Positions 18,085 through 26,984 of a stretch of DNA of 64,000 bases are shown here, in pieces. The notes under the pieces are model-generated. The model searched no databases. It was not told where the DNA came from and saw only the letters and a program-made list of their open reading frames with translations. Where the stretch lies: the NCBI RefSeq assembly GCF_018362975.1, contig NZ_CP074371.1, positions 2,666,001 through 2,730,000 of the forward strand, given 5' to 3'. This DNA comes from Nocardia tengchongensis. Its GTDB lineage: Bacteria; Actinomycetota; Actinomycetes; Mycobacteriales; Mycobacteriaceae. Position 1 is the stretch's first letter. Each line of letters starts with the position of its first letter. Made by a program: the position numbers and the translations under genes.

Positions 18085-18939
18085 GTGCGCATCGATCTCC
18101 ACACCCATTCCAACGCGTCCGACGGCACGGACACCCCGGCCGAACTGATCGCGAAGGCCGCCGCCGCCGGTCTCGACGTGGTGGCCCTCACCGACCATGA
18201 CACCACCTCCGGCTGGGCCGAGGCCGTCGACGCCTTGCCTCCGGGATTGACGCTGGTCCGGGGCATGGAGATGTCGTGTGTCGGGCTCGGCGAGGACGGT
18301 TATCCGGTGCCGGTGCACCTGCTGGCCTACCTGTTCGATCCGAGTGACGAGTCCTTCGCGCAGGAGCGGGAGCGGTTGCGCGCCGAACGGGTGGTGCGGC
18401 TGCGGGCGATGGCCGAGCAGATGGCGGCCGACGGCCTGCCGATCGATCCGGAGGCGGTGATGGCCTCGGTGGGTCCGTCGGCGGGTCGCCCGCATCTGGC
18501 GCGGGCGCTGGTGCAGGCGGGGGTGGTGCCGAGTGTGGATGCCGCCTTCCAGGATCTGCTGGCGCCGCACGGCCGCTACTACGTCGAGAAGGCGGACACG
18601 CCGTTGCGGCGGGCGGTCGAGATGGTGGCGTCGGCGGGCGGGGTGTCGGTAGTGGCGCACCCGCGCGCCCGCAAGCGGGGGCGGCTGCTGGCGCTCGACC
18701 ACATTCGGGAGCTGACCGAGGTCGGGCTGGCGGGGGTGGAGATCGATCACATCGATCACAGCGAGGCCGACCGCGAGGTGCTGCGCAAGCTGGCCGCGGA
18801 GCTGGGTCTGCTGACCACCGGCTCGTCCGACTACCACGGCGCCAACAAGACCATTCGGCTCGGTGAATTCACCACCGACCCAACGCAATTCGAGGAAATT
18901 GTGGGCAAAGCCAGTGGGGTCCCGGTGATCACCGCGTGA
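18085..18939 (+). CDS. PHP domain metal-dependent phosphoesterase
   Basis: 284 aa. It starts VRIDLHTHSNASDGTDTP, the first PHP metal-binding motif (His6, His8), with ALTDHDTTSGW next and later SVVAHPRARK and TGSSDYHGANK, giving the full set of metal ligands. Best match in layout is the RNase AM/YciV (TrpH) type, a 3',5'-nucleotide bisphosphate phosphatase and 5'-exonuclease; substrate here is not proven. GTG 18085 places the start right at the motif; an ATG at 18052 is possible but would add eleven unrelated residues and almost touch corA. Divergent from corA with 35 bases between. Confidence 0.9.
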   Translation: MRIDLHTHSNASDGTDTPAELIAKAAAAGLDVVALTDHDTTSGWAEAVDALPPGLTLVRGMEMSCVGLGEDGYPVPVHLLAYLFDPSDESFAQERERLRAERVVRLRAMAEQMAADGLPIDPEAVMASVGPSAGRPHLARALVQAGVVPSVDAAFQDLLAPHGRYYVEKADTPLRRAVEMVASAGGVSVVAHPRARKRGRLLALDHIRELTEVGLAGVEIDHIDHSEADREVLRKLAAELGLLTTGSSDYHGANKTIRLGEFTTDPTQFEEIVGKASGVPVITA

Positions 18940-19202
18940 AGGTGTTCCGGGGTCTGAGCGGAATCGTCGCCGGCGGCACGGTGGTGCTCGCCGTCACAGT
19001 GGCCGGCGCTGCCTGCATCGGTGCTCGGCGCGGTTTTCCGGGCCCCGGAGGGGAGTCGGTGGCGTGGCATGTGTCCGCGGCACTGGCGGTCGTTGCCGCC
19101 CAAGTTTATTCGGATAGACGTCAAGGTTTTGCCGCATTTTTCGGATGTTTGGTTGTTTTCGGGATAGCCGGATATCTGCTCTGGGCACAGTGGTGGAATT
19201 GA
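18936..19202 (+). CDS. Small membrane protein, 88 aa
   Basis: The GTG start overlaps the PHP stop (GTGA), so translation is coupled. Hydropathy suggests three short membrane segments (about residues 8-28, 45-60 and 66-84), with a final WAQWWN. No family is recognised. Third-position GC falls in the last 40 codons (ttt, att, gga), unlike its neighbours. Confidence 0.6.
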   Translation: MKVFRGLSGIVAGGTVVLAVTVAGAACIGARRGFPGPGGESVAWHVSAALAVVAAQVYSDRRQGFAAFFGCLVVFGIAGYLLWAQWWN

Positions 19203-19253
19203 AATACGCATAACGGTTGCGAGTAGTTGAACTGTCGTCGAATATTTGTCTAT

Positions 19254-20809
19254 ATGACCGAATTCGACGCCGATGTGCTGGTGCTGGGAGGTGGCCCGGC
19301 GGGCGCCTGGGCCGCCTTGGCCGCGGCCGCCGCGGGCGCGCGGGTCCTGGTGGTCGACAAGGCCCGCTGCGGCGCCAGCGGGCCGACCGCGCGGGGCGGG
19401 GTCACGCTCTGGAACATCCCGCCGGGCCGGGCCCGCGACGAGGCGGTGCGGCAGAACTTCGCGCACGGCGGCGGCCTCGGCGAGGTGGACTGGATGTACC
19501 GGGTGCTGGAGGAGACCCACCGGCGGGTCGGCCAGCTGGTCCAGGGCGGCCTCCGCTACCAGGGTGAACACGCTCATCGCCCGTCGCGGGTCTACCTCGA
19601 CGGCGCGAAGTATCTGGGCCGGCTGCGGCGCAGCATGGTGATCGCCGGGGTGCGGATCCTCGATCACCATCCGGCCCTGCAGCTGATCACCGACAGTGAC
19701 GGGGTGGTGTCGGGCGCGGCGGGCGTGTCGCTGCGTGGCGGGTCCCGCAACTGGACGGTGCGGGCCCGCGCGGTGGTGCTGGCCACCGGTGGCTGCGCGT
19801 TCCTCTCCGGCGGCGCGGGTACCGATGTGGATACCGGGGACGGCCTGCTCATGGGCGCTGAGGCCGGGGCCGAACTGTCCGGTATGGAGTTCTCCAACGC
19901 GTATTCGCTGGCCCCGGTGGCCGATTCGCCGGTGCCCGGGAGCCGCCCGGTCGCGGCGATGTTCGGCTCCGATCAGGTCATGCATTTCGCCACCCTCTAC
20001 GACGAGTCGCGGGCGGTGCTGTGGGGCCGGGGATGTGGTTCGCGGGCTGAGGCTTTCGCGGCCATCGCCGACGGTCGCCGGGTCTACGCCGCGCTCGACG
20101 AACTTCCCGAGTCGGTGCGTGCGGAACTGCTGCGGCTGGGCCCGAGTTCGACCGGGCAGGTGCCGTTGTGCGCGGTGCTGGAGGGCACCGTGCGCGGCAC
20201 CGGCGGGTTGCGTCTGACCGGGCCGGATTGCGCCACCACCGTGCCGGGTCTGTACGGCGCGGGGGATGTCACCACGCGGGAGCCGATCACCGGTGCGGTC
20301 AGCGGTTTCGGTGGTCAGAACGGTGCGTGGTCCATCTCGTCCGGGTGTGGGCGGGTGCGGGGGCGGCCGGTTTCGCCGCGGCGCGCCGCAAGCTGGGCAA
20401 GGCCCGCCCGGTGCCGGGTGTGGGCCTGGGTGACAAGGCCCGGCTGGATCCGCGGGCGGTGGTCGGGCTGGTGCAGGAGCACACCGTGCCGCTGCGGCGC
20501 AGCTATTGGCGCAGTGACGGCAGTCTGCGCGACAGCATCGGCGAACTGGACGGTCTGTGGCCTGGTGTCGAATTGGCGCTCGGCGGAAAAGGTCCGGATC
20601 GGCTGCGTGCTCGGCAGGCCGCGGCGCTGCTCGCGGTGGCGCGCTGGACGAAATATTCGGCGCTCGCCCGCACCGAGACGCGCGGTATGCATCGCCGCAC
20701 GGACCACCCGGGAGCGGGAAGTGACTGGCGGGTACGGTTGCTGTCGGGCGGGCTCGAATCCGTCTGGGTGCGACCACAACCCGTGGTCGCGGAGGCCGCG
20801 CCGGCCTGA
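19254..20809 (+). CDS. FAD-dependent oxidoreductase of the fumarate reductase/AprA flavoprotein class, frameshifted
   Basis: Starts MTEFDADVLVLGGGPAGAWA with the FAD-binding GxGxxG-type loop at residues 12-17. It contains the covalent/active-site region (GPTARGGVTLWNIPP), VVLATGGCAF, and the second FAD contact VPGLYGAGDVTTREPI. The C-terminal helical domain ends with LARTETRGMHRRTDHPG, typical of SdhA/AprA/NadB proteins. The frame is lost after SISSG at about 20343-20345; adding one G to the GGG run restores a 518-aa protein. No ferredoxin or reductase partner lies next to it, so substrate and electron acceptor are unknown. Confidence 0.82.
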
Positions 20810-21278
20810 ACCGGCCGGTAGGTTACTGGGCGGTTGACCAGCCCCCGTGACAACACCTCACAGGCGTCCCCGCGACCGGGATGTGACAGTTCTCCGAGTT
20901 CGGGTTCCCACCAGCGAGTTTCCGTTCACCTGCGTGTGACGCGGTTGACTTACTCTTCAACGATGGTGAGGCGACGTGATGGACCCGGGGTCGATTTTGC
21001 ACCCCGTCGCGACGACTGGCAGAATGGGCCGATCCCGGCCGCAGCCACCGCCCGGCCCGGGACACTCGGTGATCACGAACTCCGACTCGCGGGTTCATAC
21101 GGGATCACCCCGACTGTCTCGTCCGGACACACCCCTCCGGTTCTCGCTCGACGATCTGTGCTGCCGCCGACCATTCCGCGCGGCGAAAAGATATATATGA
21201 GCACCGAAACCATAAAAACAGCTATTACCGAACGGTAACCGTCAAACGGTTGAGTCCGAACCGATCAGGAGTGAAAGC
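20810..21278 (+). other. 469-base non-coding leader upstream of malic enzyme
   Basis: No convincing gene. One open frame (20834-21238) has composition unlike the real genes around it. Features seen are a TTGACT hexamer at 20945-20950 without a good partner, an AT-rich TATATAT at 21191-21198 that is rare in this genome, a possible 13-residue peptide (21197-21238), and a small dyad AACCGT-CAA-ACGGTT at 21237-21251. The length and the AT-rich segment suggest a regulated promoter or leader for the malic enzyme. Confidence 0.5.
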
Positions 21279-22496
21279 GTGTCACCCGTGACTGAAGCAG
21301 TGAATGCCACCGAGGCCCCCGCGTCCAATGGCGCGAACCTGTCCGACATCACCACGGAAGAAATTTTCGCCGGGCATCTTGGCGGCAAGCTTTCGGTCGA
21401 ACTCACCGCACCGCTGGAGACCCAGCGGGACCTGTCCATCGCCTACACCCCGGGCGTCGCGAAGGTCTGCCTCGGCATCGCCGAGGACGAGTCCCTCGCC
21501 AAGACCTACACCTGGGCCGAGCGCCTGGTCGTGGTCGTCTCCGACGGCACCGCCGTGCTGGGCCTGGGCGACATCGGCCCGCGCGCGTCGCTGCCGGTGA
21601 TGGAAGGCAAGGCGGCGCTGTTCAAGAAGTTCGCCGGGCTGGACTCGATCCCGCTCGTGCTGGACACCAAGGACCCCGACGAGATCGTCGAGACTCTGAT
21701 CCGCCTGCGCCCCAGCTTCGGCGCGGTCAACCTGGAGGACATCTCCGCCCCCCGCTGCTTCGAGATCGAGAAGCGCGTCATCGAGGCGCTGGACTGCCCG
21801 GTCATGCACGACGACCAGCACGGCACCGCCATCGTGGTGCTGGCCGGCCTCAAGGGCGCGGCCGCGGTGCAGGGTCGTGACATGTCCGGCATGAAGGTCG
21901 TGGTCTCGGGCGCCGGCGCCGCCGGTGTCGCGTGCACCGACATCCTGCTGGCCGCGGGCGTCTCCGACATCATCGTGCTCGACTCCAAGGGCATCGTGAG
22001 CAAGGACCGCGACGACCTCAACGACGTCAAGGCCGAACTGGCGCAGCGCACCAACCCGCGCGGCATCACCGGCGGACCGGCCGAGGCGCTCGCTGGCGCG
22101 GACGTGTTCCTGGGTCTGTCGGCGGGCACCATCGCCGAGGAGCTCATCGCGTCCATGGCGCCGGAGTCCATCGTGTTCGCCATGTCGAACCCGAACCCGG
22201 AGATCCACCCCGAGGTGGCGGCCAAGTACGCCGCCATCGTGGCCACCGGTCGCAGCGACTTCCCGAACCAGCTCAACAACGTGCTGGCCTTCCCGGGCGT
22301 GTTCAAGGGCGCGCTGGATGCCGGCGCCCGCCGCATCACCGAGGGCATGAAGGTGGCCGCGGCGGATGCGATCTTCAACGTGGTGGCCGGTGAGCTGTCC
22401 GCGGACAAGATCATCCCCAGCCCGCTGGACCCGCGCGTGGCCCCGGCTGTCGCCGAGGCCGTGGGCAACGCCGCCCGCGCCGAGGGCGTGGCGTAA
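21279..22496 (+). CDS. NAD-type malic enzyme (malate dehydrogenase, oxaloacetate-decarboxylating)
   Basis: Converts malate to pyruvate and CO2. 405 aa, the short bacterial form (malic N-domain plus NAD-binding domain, no phosphotransacetylase extension). Visible motifs: IAYTPGVAKVC (active-site Tyr), FKKFAGLDSIPLVLDTKD, VNLEDISAPRCFEIE (metal ligands), VMHDDQHGTAIVVLAGL and the Rossmann VVVSGAGAAGVAC. GTG 21279 has AGGAG 7-11 bases upstream. Codon use is extremely biased, consistent with high expression. A strong terminator follows 11 bases after the stop. Confidence 0.93.
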   Translation: MSPVTEAVNATEAPASNGANLSDITTEEIFAGHLGGKLSVELTAPLETQRDLSIAYTPGVAKVCLGIAEDESLAKTYTWAERLVVVVSDGTAVLGLGDIGPRASLPVMEGKAALFKKFAGLDSIPLVLDTKDPDEIVETLIRLRPSFGAVNLEDISAPRCFEIEKRVIEALDCPVMHDDQHGTAIVVLAGLKGAAAVQGRDMSGMKVVVSGAGAAGVACTDILLAAGVSDIIVLDSKGIVSKDRDDLNDVKAELAQRTNPRGITGGPAEALAGADVFLGLSAGTIAEELIASMAPESIVFAMSNPNPEIHPEVAAKYAAIVATGRSDFPNQLNNVLAFPGVFKGALDAGARRITEGMKVAAADAIFNVVAGELSADKIIPSPLDPRVAPAVAEAVGNAARAEGVA

Positions 22497-22507
22497 CTCT
22501 TTCCGGC

Positions 22508-22544
22508 AAACGGCCCCCTCGCAGATCCTGCGAGGGGGCCGTTT
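22508..22544. terminator. Bidirectional terminator between malic enzyme and fatty acid hydroxylase
   Basis: Perfect 17-bp inverted repeat (22508-22524 and 22528-22544, loop ATC), with AAA before and TTTT after, so it can end transcription from both converging genes. Confidence 0.92.
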
Positions 22545-22551
22545 TGTCGAA

Positions 22552-23432
22552 TCAGGCTGCGGCGGGGGTCTTCTCGCGCTCGGCCTCGACCCGGTGCTCG
22601 CTCCAGCCGGGCGGGCCGAAGATGTAGCCGAGGCGGCCGCGCCAGGTCTGCGCGCCGCGGACATCGCTGACCAGATTCATCAATTCGGCGTAATTGACCT
22701 GATGGGATTGTCGCTGTCGAGGTCCTTGGTCAATCCGTAGCGAATCGGTTCGGTCTCGGCGGCGAAGCTGTTGAACAGGCGATCCCAGATGATCAGCACG
22801 CCACCGTAATTGGTGTCCAGATACGGCTGATTCGAGCCGTGATGCACGCGATGGTGGGCGGGCGTGTTGAACACGAATTCGATGGGCCGCCACAGGGTTT
22901 TCACCCGCTGGGTGTGGATGGGGAACTGGTAGAGCAGGCCCAGCGATTGCAGGGCGAACACCATCCAGGCGGGGAAGCCGAGCAGCGCGGCGGGCACCCA
23001 CCAGAAGCCGCGCAGGATATTGGCCACCGGATGCGCCCAGGACAGGCGGATGGCGGTGGAGAAATTGAAGAAGCGGCTGGAGTGGTGCACGTTGTGCGCG
23101 GTCCAGAGCAGTCGCACCCGATGGTCGGCGCGGTGCGCCCAGTAGTAGCAGAAATCGGTGACGATCAGCCCCAGCACCCACACCCACCAGCTCTTCGGCG
23201 ACAGGTGCAGCGGGGTGAAGTGCGCCGCCAGCACCACGCCCGAGAAGGGGATCACCTGCGCCAGTAAGGGTTTGGCGATCCGGCCGATGGTGAAGGTCGC
23301 GATGTTGGAGGCGGTGTCGCGGCCGCTGATGCCGTTGGCGGGACGGTCCGGGTCGCGGCGGTCGGCGATCCATTCGATCAGCATGAGCGCCGCGAAAGCG
23401 GGCAGGGCGTAGACGAACAGGTCGGCGTTCAC
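22552..23432 (-). CDS. Sterol desaturase/fatty acid hydroxylase superfamily membrane protein, frameshifted near the C-terminus
   Basis: Di-iron membrane oxygenase with the three His boxes: HRADH, HNVHH and HRVHH, plus several membrane helices. From GTG 23432 the frame runs to about 22700 (KDLDSDNPI) and is then lost to a premature stop at 22680. The true end (QVNYAELMNLVSDVRGAQTW to EKTPAAA, stop at 22552) is in another frame. Adding one base at about 22700 gives 293 aa. Members hydroxylate or desaturate lipids; substrate unknown. It is divergent from the histidine kinase gene. Confidence 0.87.
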
Positions 23433-23572
23433 GGGCGGGCTCCTCGGCGGAACGGTGGGGCTGCGAGCATGTGTTCGACGGTAGTTCGATACAGGCCGCG
23501 GATCGTCGCGCCCACGGGGGATTCCGTGTCCCCCACACGGGGGAGGGGCGGTCTGCGAGGTACCGTGCGGCC

Positions 23573-24736
23573 ATGGATGTGACCAGGTCACTGGCCCGGC
23601 AGTCGCTGTTGGTGGCCGCCGTGGCGGCGGTGCTGGACGGCACGCAGATGGTGATGTGCGGGGCCTTCGGTCTCGCGCCCGTGGCCGCCACCATCCTGAC
23701 CGTGGCCACGGTCGCCGCCGATCTGGCGCTGGCCGCCCCCGCCGCGACGGCGGCGGCGGTCGCGGTGGCGCAGGTGGTGGTGAAAGTGTCGGTGGCGTTG
23801 TTCGCACACCATTACGGGATCACCGCACGGGTTTTCGACGTCGGCTTCCTGGTCGCCGGATATCAGGCGGGCGCGTGGCTGTCCGGGGTCGTCTCGGTGC
23901 TGACGGTGGCGTTGCTGGCGGGCGGCGCGTTGACGGTGAACGTGATGGCCGCGATGGCGGGCGTCAACAACAATCCCGTGCGATTGGCGATCGCCGCGCT
24001 GGGTGCGGGCGTGGTGCCGTGGCTGGTGGGGCGGTACACGGCGGCGCGCGGCGCGTATATCGCGGAGCTGGAGCAGCGGGAACGATTGCGCCGCCAGGAG
24101 CAGCGGGCGGCCCTCGACCGAGCGCTGGCCGACGAACGCGAAGCCATCGCGCGCGACCTGCACGATGTCATCTCCCATCATGTGAGCGCCATCGGCATCC
24201 ACGCCGGTGTGGCGCGAATGGCGTTGTCCCGCACCGATACCGAGGCGGCCGCCCGCTCGGTGCACGCCGTCGAATCCAGCAGCCGTGCGGCGATGGTGGA
24301 TCTGCGGCGGCAACTCGACCTGTTGCACGGCCGCGACGACGACGGGCAGCGACAGCCCGGCCTGGCCGACATCGACGACCTGGTGCAGCGGGTTCGGGAC
24401 GCCGGATTGACTGTGCGCGTGCAGGTTACGGGCGAAGCGCCGGTGCTGCCGGAATCCCTCGACGTCATGCTCTACCGAGTCGTGCAGGAGCTGCTGACCA
24501 ACGCGCTGCGCCACGGCGGTGACCCGGCCGACCTCGAAATCGCCTACCGCCCCGGCCTGGTCGAGGTTCACGAAGCCAATCCCATCGCCGCCCATCCGCC
24601 GACCGGTGACGTGCACCGCGGTCTGGACGGTATCCGCCGCCGAGTCGAACTGTTCGACGGCACCCTCGACTACGGCCCCAACCCCTCCGGAACCCACTGG
24701 GCCATCCGGGTTTCCGTCCCGATCGGAGCCGCATGA
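23573..24736 (+). CDS. NarL/DesK-type sensor histidine kinase
   Basis: 387 aa. Several membrane helices occupy about residues 10-155, then a short coiled coil, a HisKA_3 dimerization domain with phospho-acceptor His197 in AIARDLHDVISHHVSAI, and an ATPase domain with the N-box ELLTNALRHGG. The sensor portion lacks a large extracellular domain, so it probably senses within or near the membrane. Its stop overlaps the response regulator start (ATGA). The signal is unknown. The gene is divergent from the fatty acid hydroxylase, so membrane lipid state is one possibility. Confidence 0.92.
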   Translation: MDVTRSLARQSLLVAAVAAVLDGTQMVMCGAFGLAPVAATILTVATVAADLALAAPAATAAAVAVAQVVVKVSVALFAHHYGITARVFDVGFLVAGYQAGAWLSGVVSVLTVALLAGGALTVNVMAAMAGVNNNPVRLAIAALGAGVVPWLVGRYTAARGAYIAELEQRERLRRQEQRAALDRALADEREAIARDLHDVISHHVSAIGIHAGVARMALSRTDTEAAARSVHAVESSSRAAMVDLRRQLDLLHGRDDDGQRQPGLADIDDLVQRVRDAGLTVRVQVTGEAPVLPESLDVMLYRVVQELLTNALRHGGDPADLEIAYRPGLVEVHEANPIAAHPPTGDVHRGLDGIRRRVELFDGTLDYGPNPSGTHWAIRVSVPIGAA

Positions 24737-25401
24737 CCATCACCGTCCTGATCGCCGACGACCACACCGTCTTCCGCTCCGGCCTGCGCGCCGTGGTCGA
24801 TGCCCATCCGGACCTGGAGTGCGTGGCCGAGGTGGGTGATGGCCGCGCCGCCATCGAGGCCGCCGCCCGCACCCACCCCGACGTGGCGATCCTCGACGTC
24901 CGCATGCCCAAGCTGGACGGTCTCGCCGCGACCGAGGCGATCGTGGCCGCGGGCGGCACCCGGGTGCTGGTCCTGACCACCTACGACAGCGAGGCCAACC
25001 TGCACCGCGCCTTGTCCGCGGGCGCGAGCGGCTTCCTCCTGAAAAGCCTTCCCCCGGAGGAACTCGTGGCCGCCATCCGTGTCGCGGTCCGCGGCGACGC
25101 CGTCATCGACCCCTCCATGACCCGACGCCTCGCCCCCCGTTTCGCCCTCGGCATCGCCCCGCCGATCGAACCGCCCGAACTGGGCCAGCTGACCGCCCGC
25201 GAACGCGAAGTCCTGTTGCTCCTGGCCGACGCCCGCAGCAACGGCGAGATCGCCGCCGCCCTCGGTGTGGGCGAGGAAACCGTGAAAACCCACGTCTCCC
25301 GGGTCCTCGCGAAACTCGGTGTCCGAGACCGTATCCACGCCGTCGTCTACGCCCACCAGCACGGATTGGTTCGCCCCGACCGCCCGGACACCGTGCGGTA
25401 G
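24733..25401 (+). CDS. NarL/FixJ family (LuxR-type) response regulator
   Basis: 222 aa. Receiver domain with acidic pocket Asp9/Asp10 and phospho-acceptor Asp55 (VAILDVRMPK), Thr and Lys switch residues (LTTYD, LLKSLPPEE), then a LuxR helix-turn-helix (LTAREREVLLLLADARSNGEIAAALGV and VKTHVSRVLAKL). Translationally coupled to the kinase, forming a complete two-component system. Nearby candidate targets are its own operon, the divergent hydroxylase and the small gene at 25550. Confidence 0.95.
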   Translation: MTITVLIADDHTVFRSGLRAVVDAHPDLECVAEVGDGRAAIEAAARTHPDVAILDVRMPKLDGLAATEAIVAAGGTRVLVLTTYDSEANLHRALSAGASGFLLKSLPPEELVAAIRVAVRGDAVIDPSMTRRLAPRFALGIAPPIEPPELGQLTAREREVLLLLADARSNGEIAAALGVGEETVKTHVSRVLAKLGVRDRIHAVVYAHQHGLVRPDRPDTVR

Positions 25402-25416
25402 CGGGTCCGGCGTCGT

Positions 25417-25455
25417 GTCAGCGGCCGTGTCAGCTTGCCGTCAGTCCGCTGTCAG
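25417..25455 (+). promoter_or_regulatory. Four phased GTCAG repeats upstream of the 25550 gene
   Basis: GTCAG occurs at 25417, 25429, 25440 and 25451, spaced 12, 11 and 11 bases, so all lie on one face of the helix. Such phased direct repeats are typical of OmpR-type regulator sites. They lie 95-133 bases before the ATG at 25550, right after the response regulator stop. Confidence 0.5.
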
Positions 25456-25549
25456 CCGCCCCGGACAAAGTACTCCCATCGAACAAAACAGCCCCGGACC
25501 ACAAACCGGATCCGGGCTACTGCTACAACAGCTTTCGAAGGAGCACACC

Positions 25550-25963
25550 ATGTCCGCCACCACCGCCACGCTCGCCCTGACCGACCAGGACAAGGCCACC
25601 ATCCGCTCCGCCGCCTACGGCGCGGTCTCCCTGCTCGCCGCCGCTTCCGACAAGCCCCACAAGGCCGCCACCGCCGGCTCCATCGCCCTGCTCGCGTCGA
25701 CCGGCGAGATCGGCCACCTCCTGAACGCCAAGTCAAAGGACATCCACCTGTCCGGCAAAACGGTTGCCGCCCTGGCCGACCAGGTCCTGCCCGCCCTCGC
25801 GGCTGCCGCCATCGTCCTCGAAGGCCAGAACCCGGCCGAGGCCGCCAACTTCCGCACCACGGTGCTGGTCGCCGTCGAGGCGGCCGCGGCGACGAGCAGC
25901 ACCGGCCAGCCGGTCGTCGCCGAGATGACCCGCAAGATCACGGCGGCGCTGCACAACGCGTGA
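25550..25963 (+). CDS. Small Ala-rich cytosolic protein, 137 aa, unknown function
   Basis: I do not recognise a named domain. ATG 25550 has AAGGAG 6-11 bases upstream. The protein begins MSATTATLALTDQDKATIRSA and is predicted all-helical, with AYGAVSLLAAASDKPHKAAT near the start and a final MTRKITAALHNA. It has no signal peptide or long membrane helix. Similar short helical proteins occur in other actinobacteria beside two-component systems. It has its own phased-repeat promoter region and its own terminator, so it is probably a separate regulated unit. Confidence 0.7.
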   Translation: MSATTATLALTDQDKATIRSAAYGAVSLLAAASDKPHKAATAGSIALLASTGEIGHLLNAKSKDIHLSGKTVAALADQVLPALAAAAIVLEGQNPAEAANFRTTVLVAVEAAAATSSTGQPVVAEMTRKITAALHNA

Positions 25964-25990
25964 GAATCACGCACCTGCCGCTACTCGGAG

Positions 25991-26023
25991 ATGCCGCGTC
26001 GGCCGATTCGGCCGACGCGGCAT
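25991..26023 (+). terminator. Terminator after the 25550 gene
   Basis: Perfect 14-bp inverted repeat (25991-26004 and 26010-26023) with a GATTC loop, starting 28 bases after the stop. There is no T run. Confidence 0.75.
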
Positions 26024-26252
26024 GCGGCACACCGTGAACCGCTTGCCACGCACCGGGACCCTCCGAATTGTAGGCTTCGGCCATGAGTTTCATGGGGGCG
26101 GAATCCGGCACGCCAGTGCCGCGCGAGAAGCGATACATGCAGGTCAAATGGGCTGCATGTTCCTGCTTGCCTGGGGTCCGAGATATCGGTGGCGCTGACC
26201 CCGCACCATTCCGTCGCAGAACCTGTCATAGGGGCGGGCTAGCTTCACGCGT

Positions 26253-26903
26253 ATGGGATTGTGTGTGGGAACCGATGGGCTGGCCTTCGCTGTGGAGAGC
26301 GGTAGTGACCCTGAGTATCTCGACAGTTTGAACGATCAGCTGCGGGCGCTCAACGAACTGCTGGCCAGTGAAGGGCTTCCGCTCCATCGGGAGCCCACGG
26401 TGCGGGGCGCGGCGGTCACCCGGGATCGGATGTCGGGGGTTCCGTATTCCTTCTTGCACTATTTGCGCCGGGCGTATGCGCGGGCCTGCGAGTATCCGGA
26501 TGAGCCTTTGACGCCTGTTGTCGAGGGCGAGAATGCTGCCGACGACCCGGCTATCGAGGCGGTCGGAAGTACCTTCACCTCGCACCTGATCTGTCACTCG
26601 GATTGCGAAGGGTATTACGTACCAGTCGATTTCCGTGAAGTCCTGTTCTCGGAGGAGCTCGCCGGCGCGCTCGTCGGTTCCAGCACGGCGTTGCTTCGTG
26701 AACTCGTCTATGTCGCACCCTATTTGGGTGTCCAGCTGGTCGACGGTGGTCTCTCGGACGCGGAGGTCGAGCGGATCTACGCGGGACTGGATCATGCTGA
26801 CGGCGAGCCGCACCCGTTCTTCCGGGAGCTCGAGATTTGGATCATGCTCTTCGAGGCGGCGCGGATTTCCGTCGAGAACGGCACGATCATCGAGTTCGGA
26901 TGA
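26253..26903 (+). CDS. Hypothetical protein, 216 aa
   Basis: No family recognised with confidence. The frame has lower third-position GC than most of the window. The sequence is acidic and soluble-looking, with a distinctive central motif SHLICHSDCEGYYVPVDF and PYSFLHYLRRAYARA before it; the C-terminus is FEAARISVENGTIIEFG. The Cys/His/Asp cluster in CHSDCEGYY could bind a metal or be structural. Its start is ATG 26253, and no close ribosome site is obvious. It is isolated between a terminator and the HNH gene in a lower-GC accessory patch. Immunity-type proteins can look like this, but there is no toxin gene next to it. Confidence 0.6.
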   Translation: MGLCVGTDGLAFAVESGSDPEYLDSLNDQLRALNELLASEGLPLHREPTVRGAAVTRDRMSGVPYSFLHYLRRAYARACEYPDEPLTPVVEGENAADDPAIEAVGSTFTSHLICHSDCEGYYVPVDFREVLFSEELAGALVGSSTALLRELVYVAPYLGVQLVDGGLSDAEVERIYAGLDHADGEPHPFFRELEIWIMLFEAARISVENGTIIEFG

Positions 26904-26984
26904 TGATCTTGAATTGATCGAATAATGTTGCAGTACCGGACATTTCGGGTTCCCGGGGTGATCATGCGGGCGTAGAATTAGCAC

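Noticed and set aside
20834..21238. 134-codon open frame before malic enzyme
   Set aside because: Ser/Pro/Arg-rich, no ribosome site, and codon positions do not show the usual GC bias; treated as leader DNA.
26083..26331. 82-codon open frame
   Set aside because: Overlaps the start of 26253-26903 in another frame and has no family or ribosome site.
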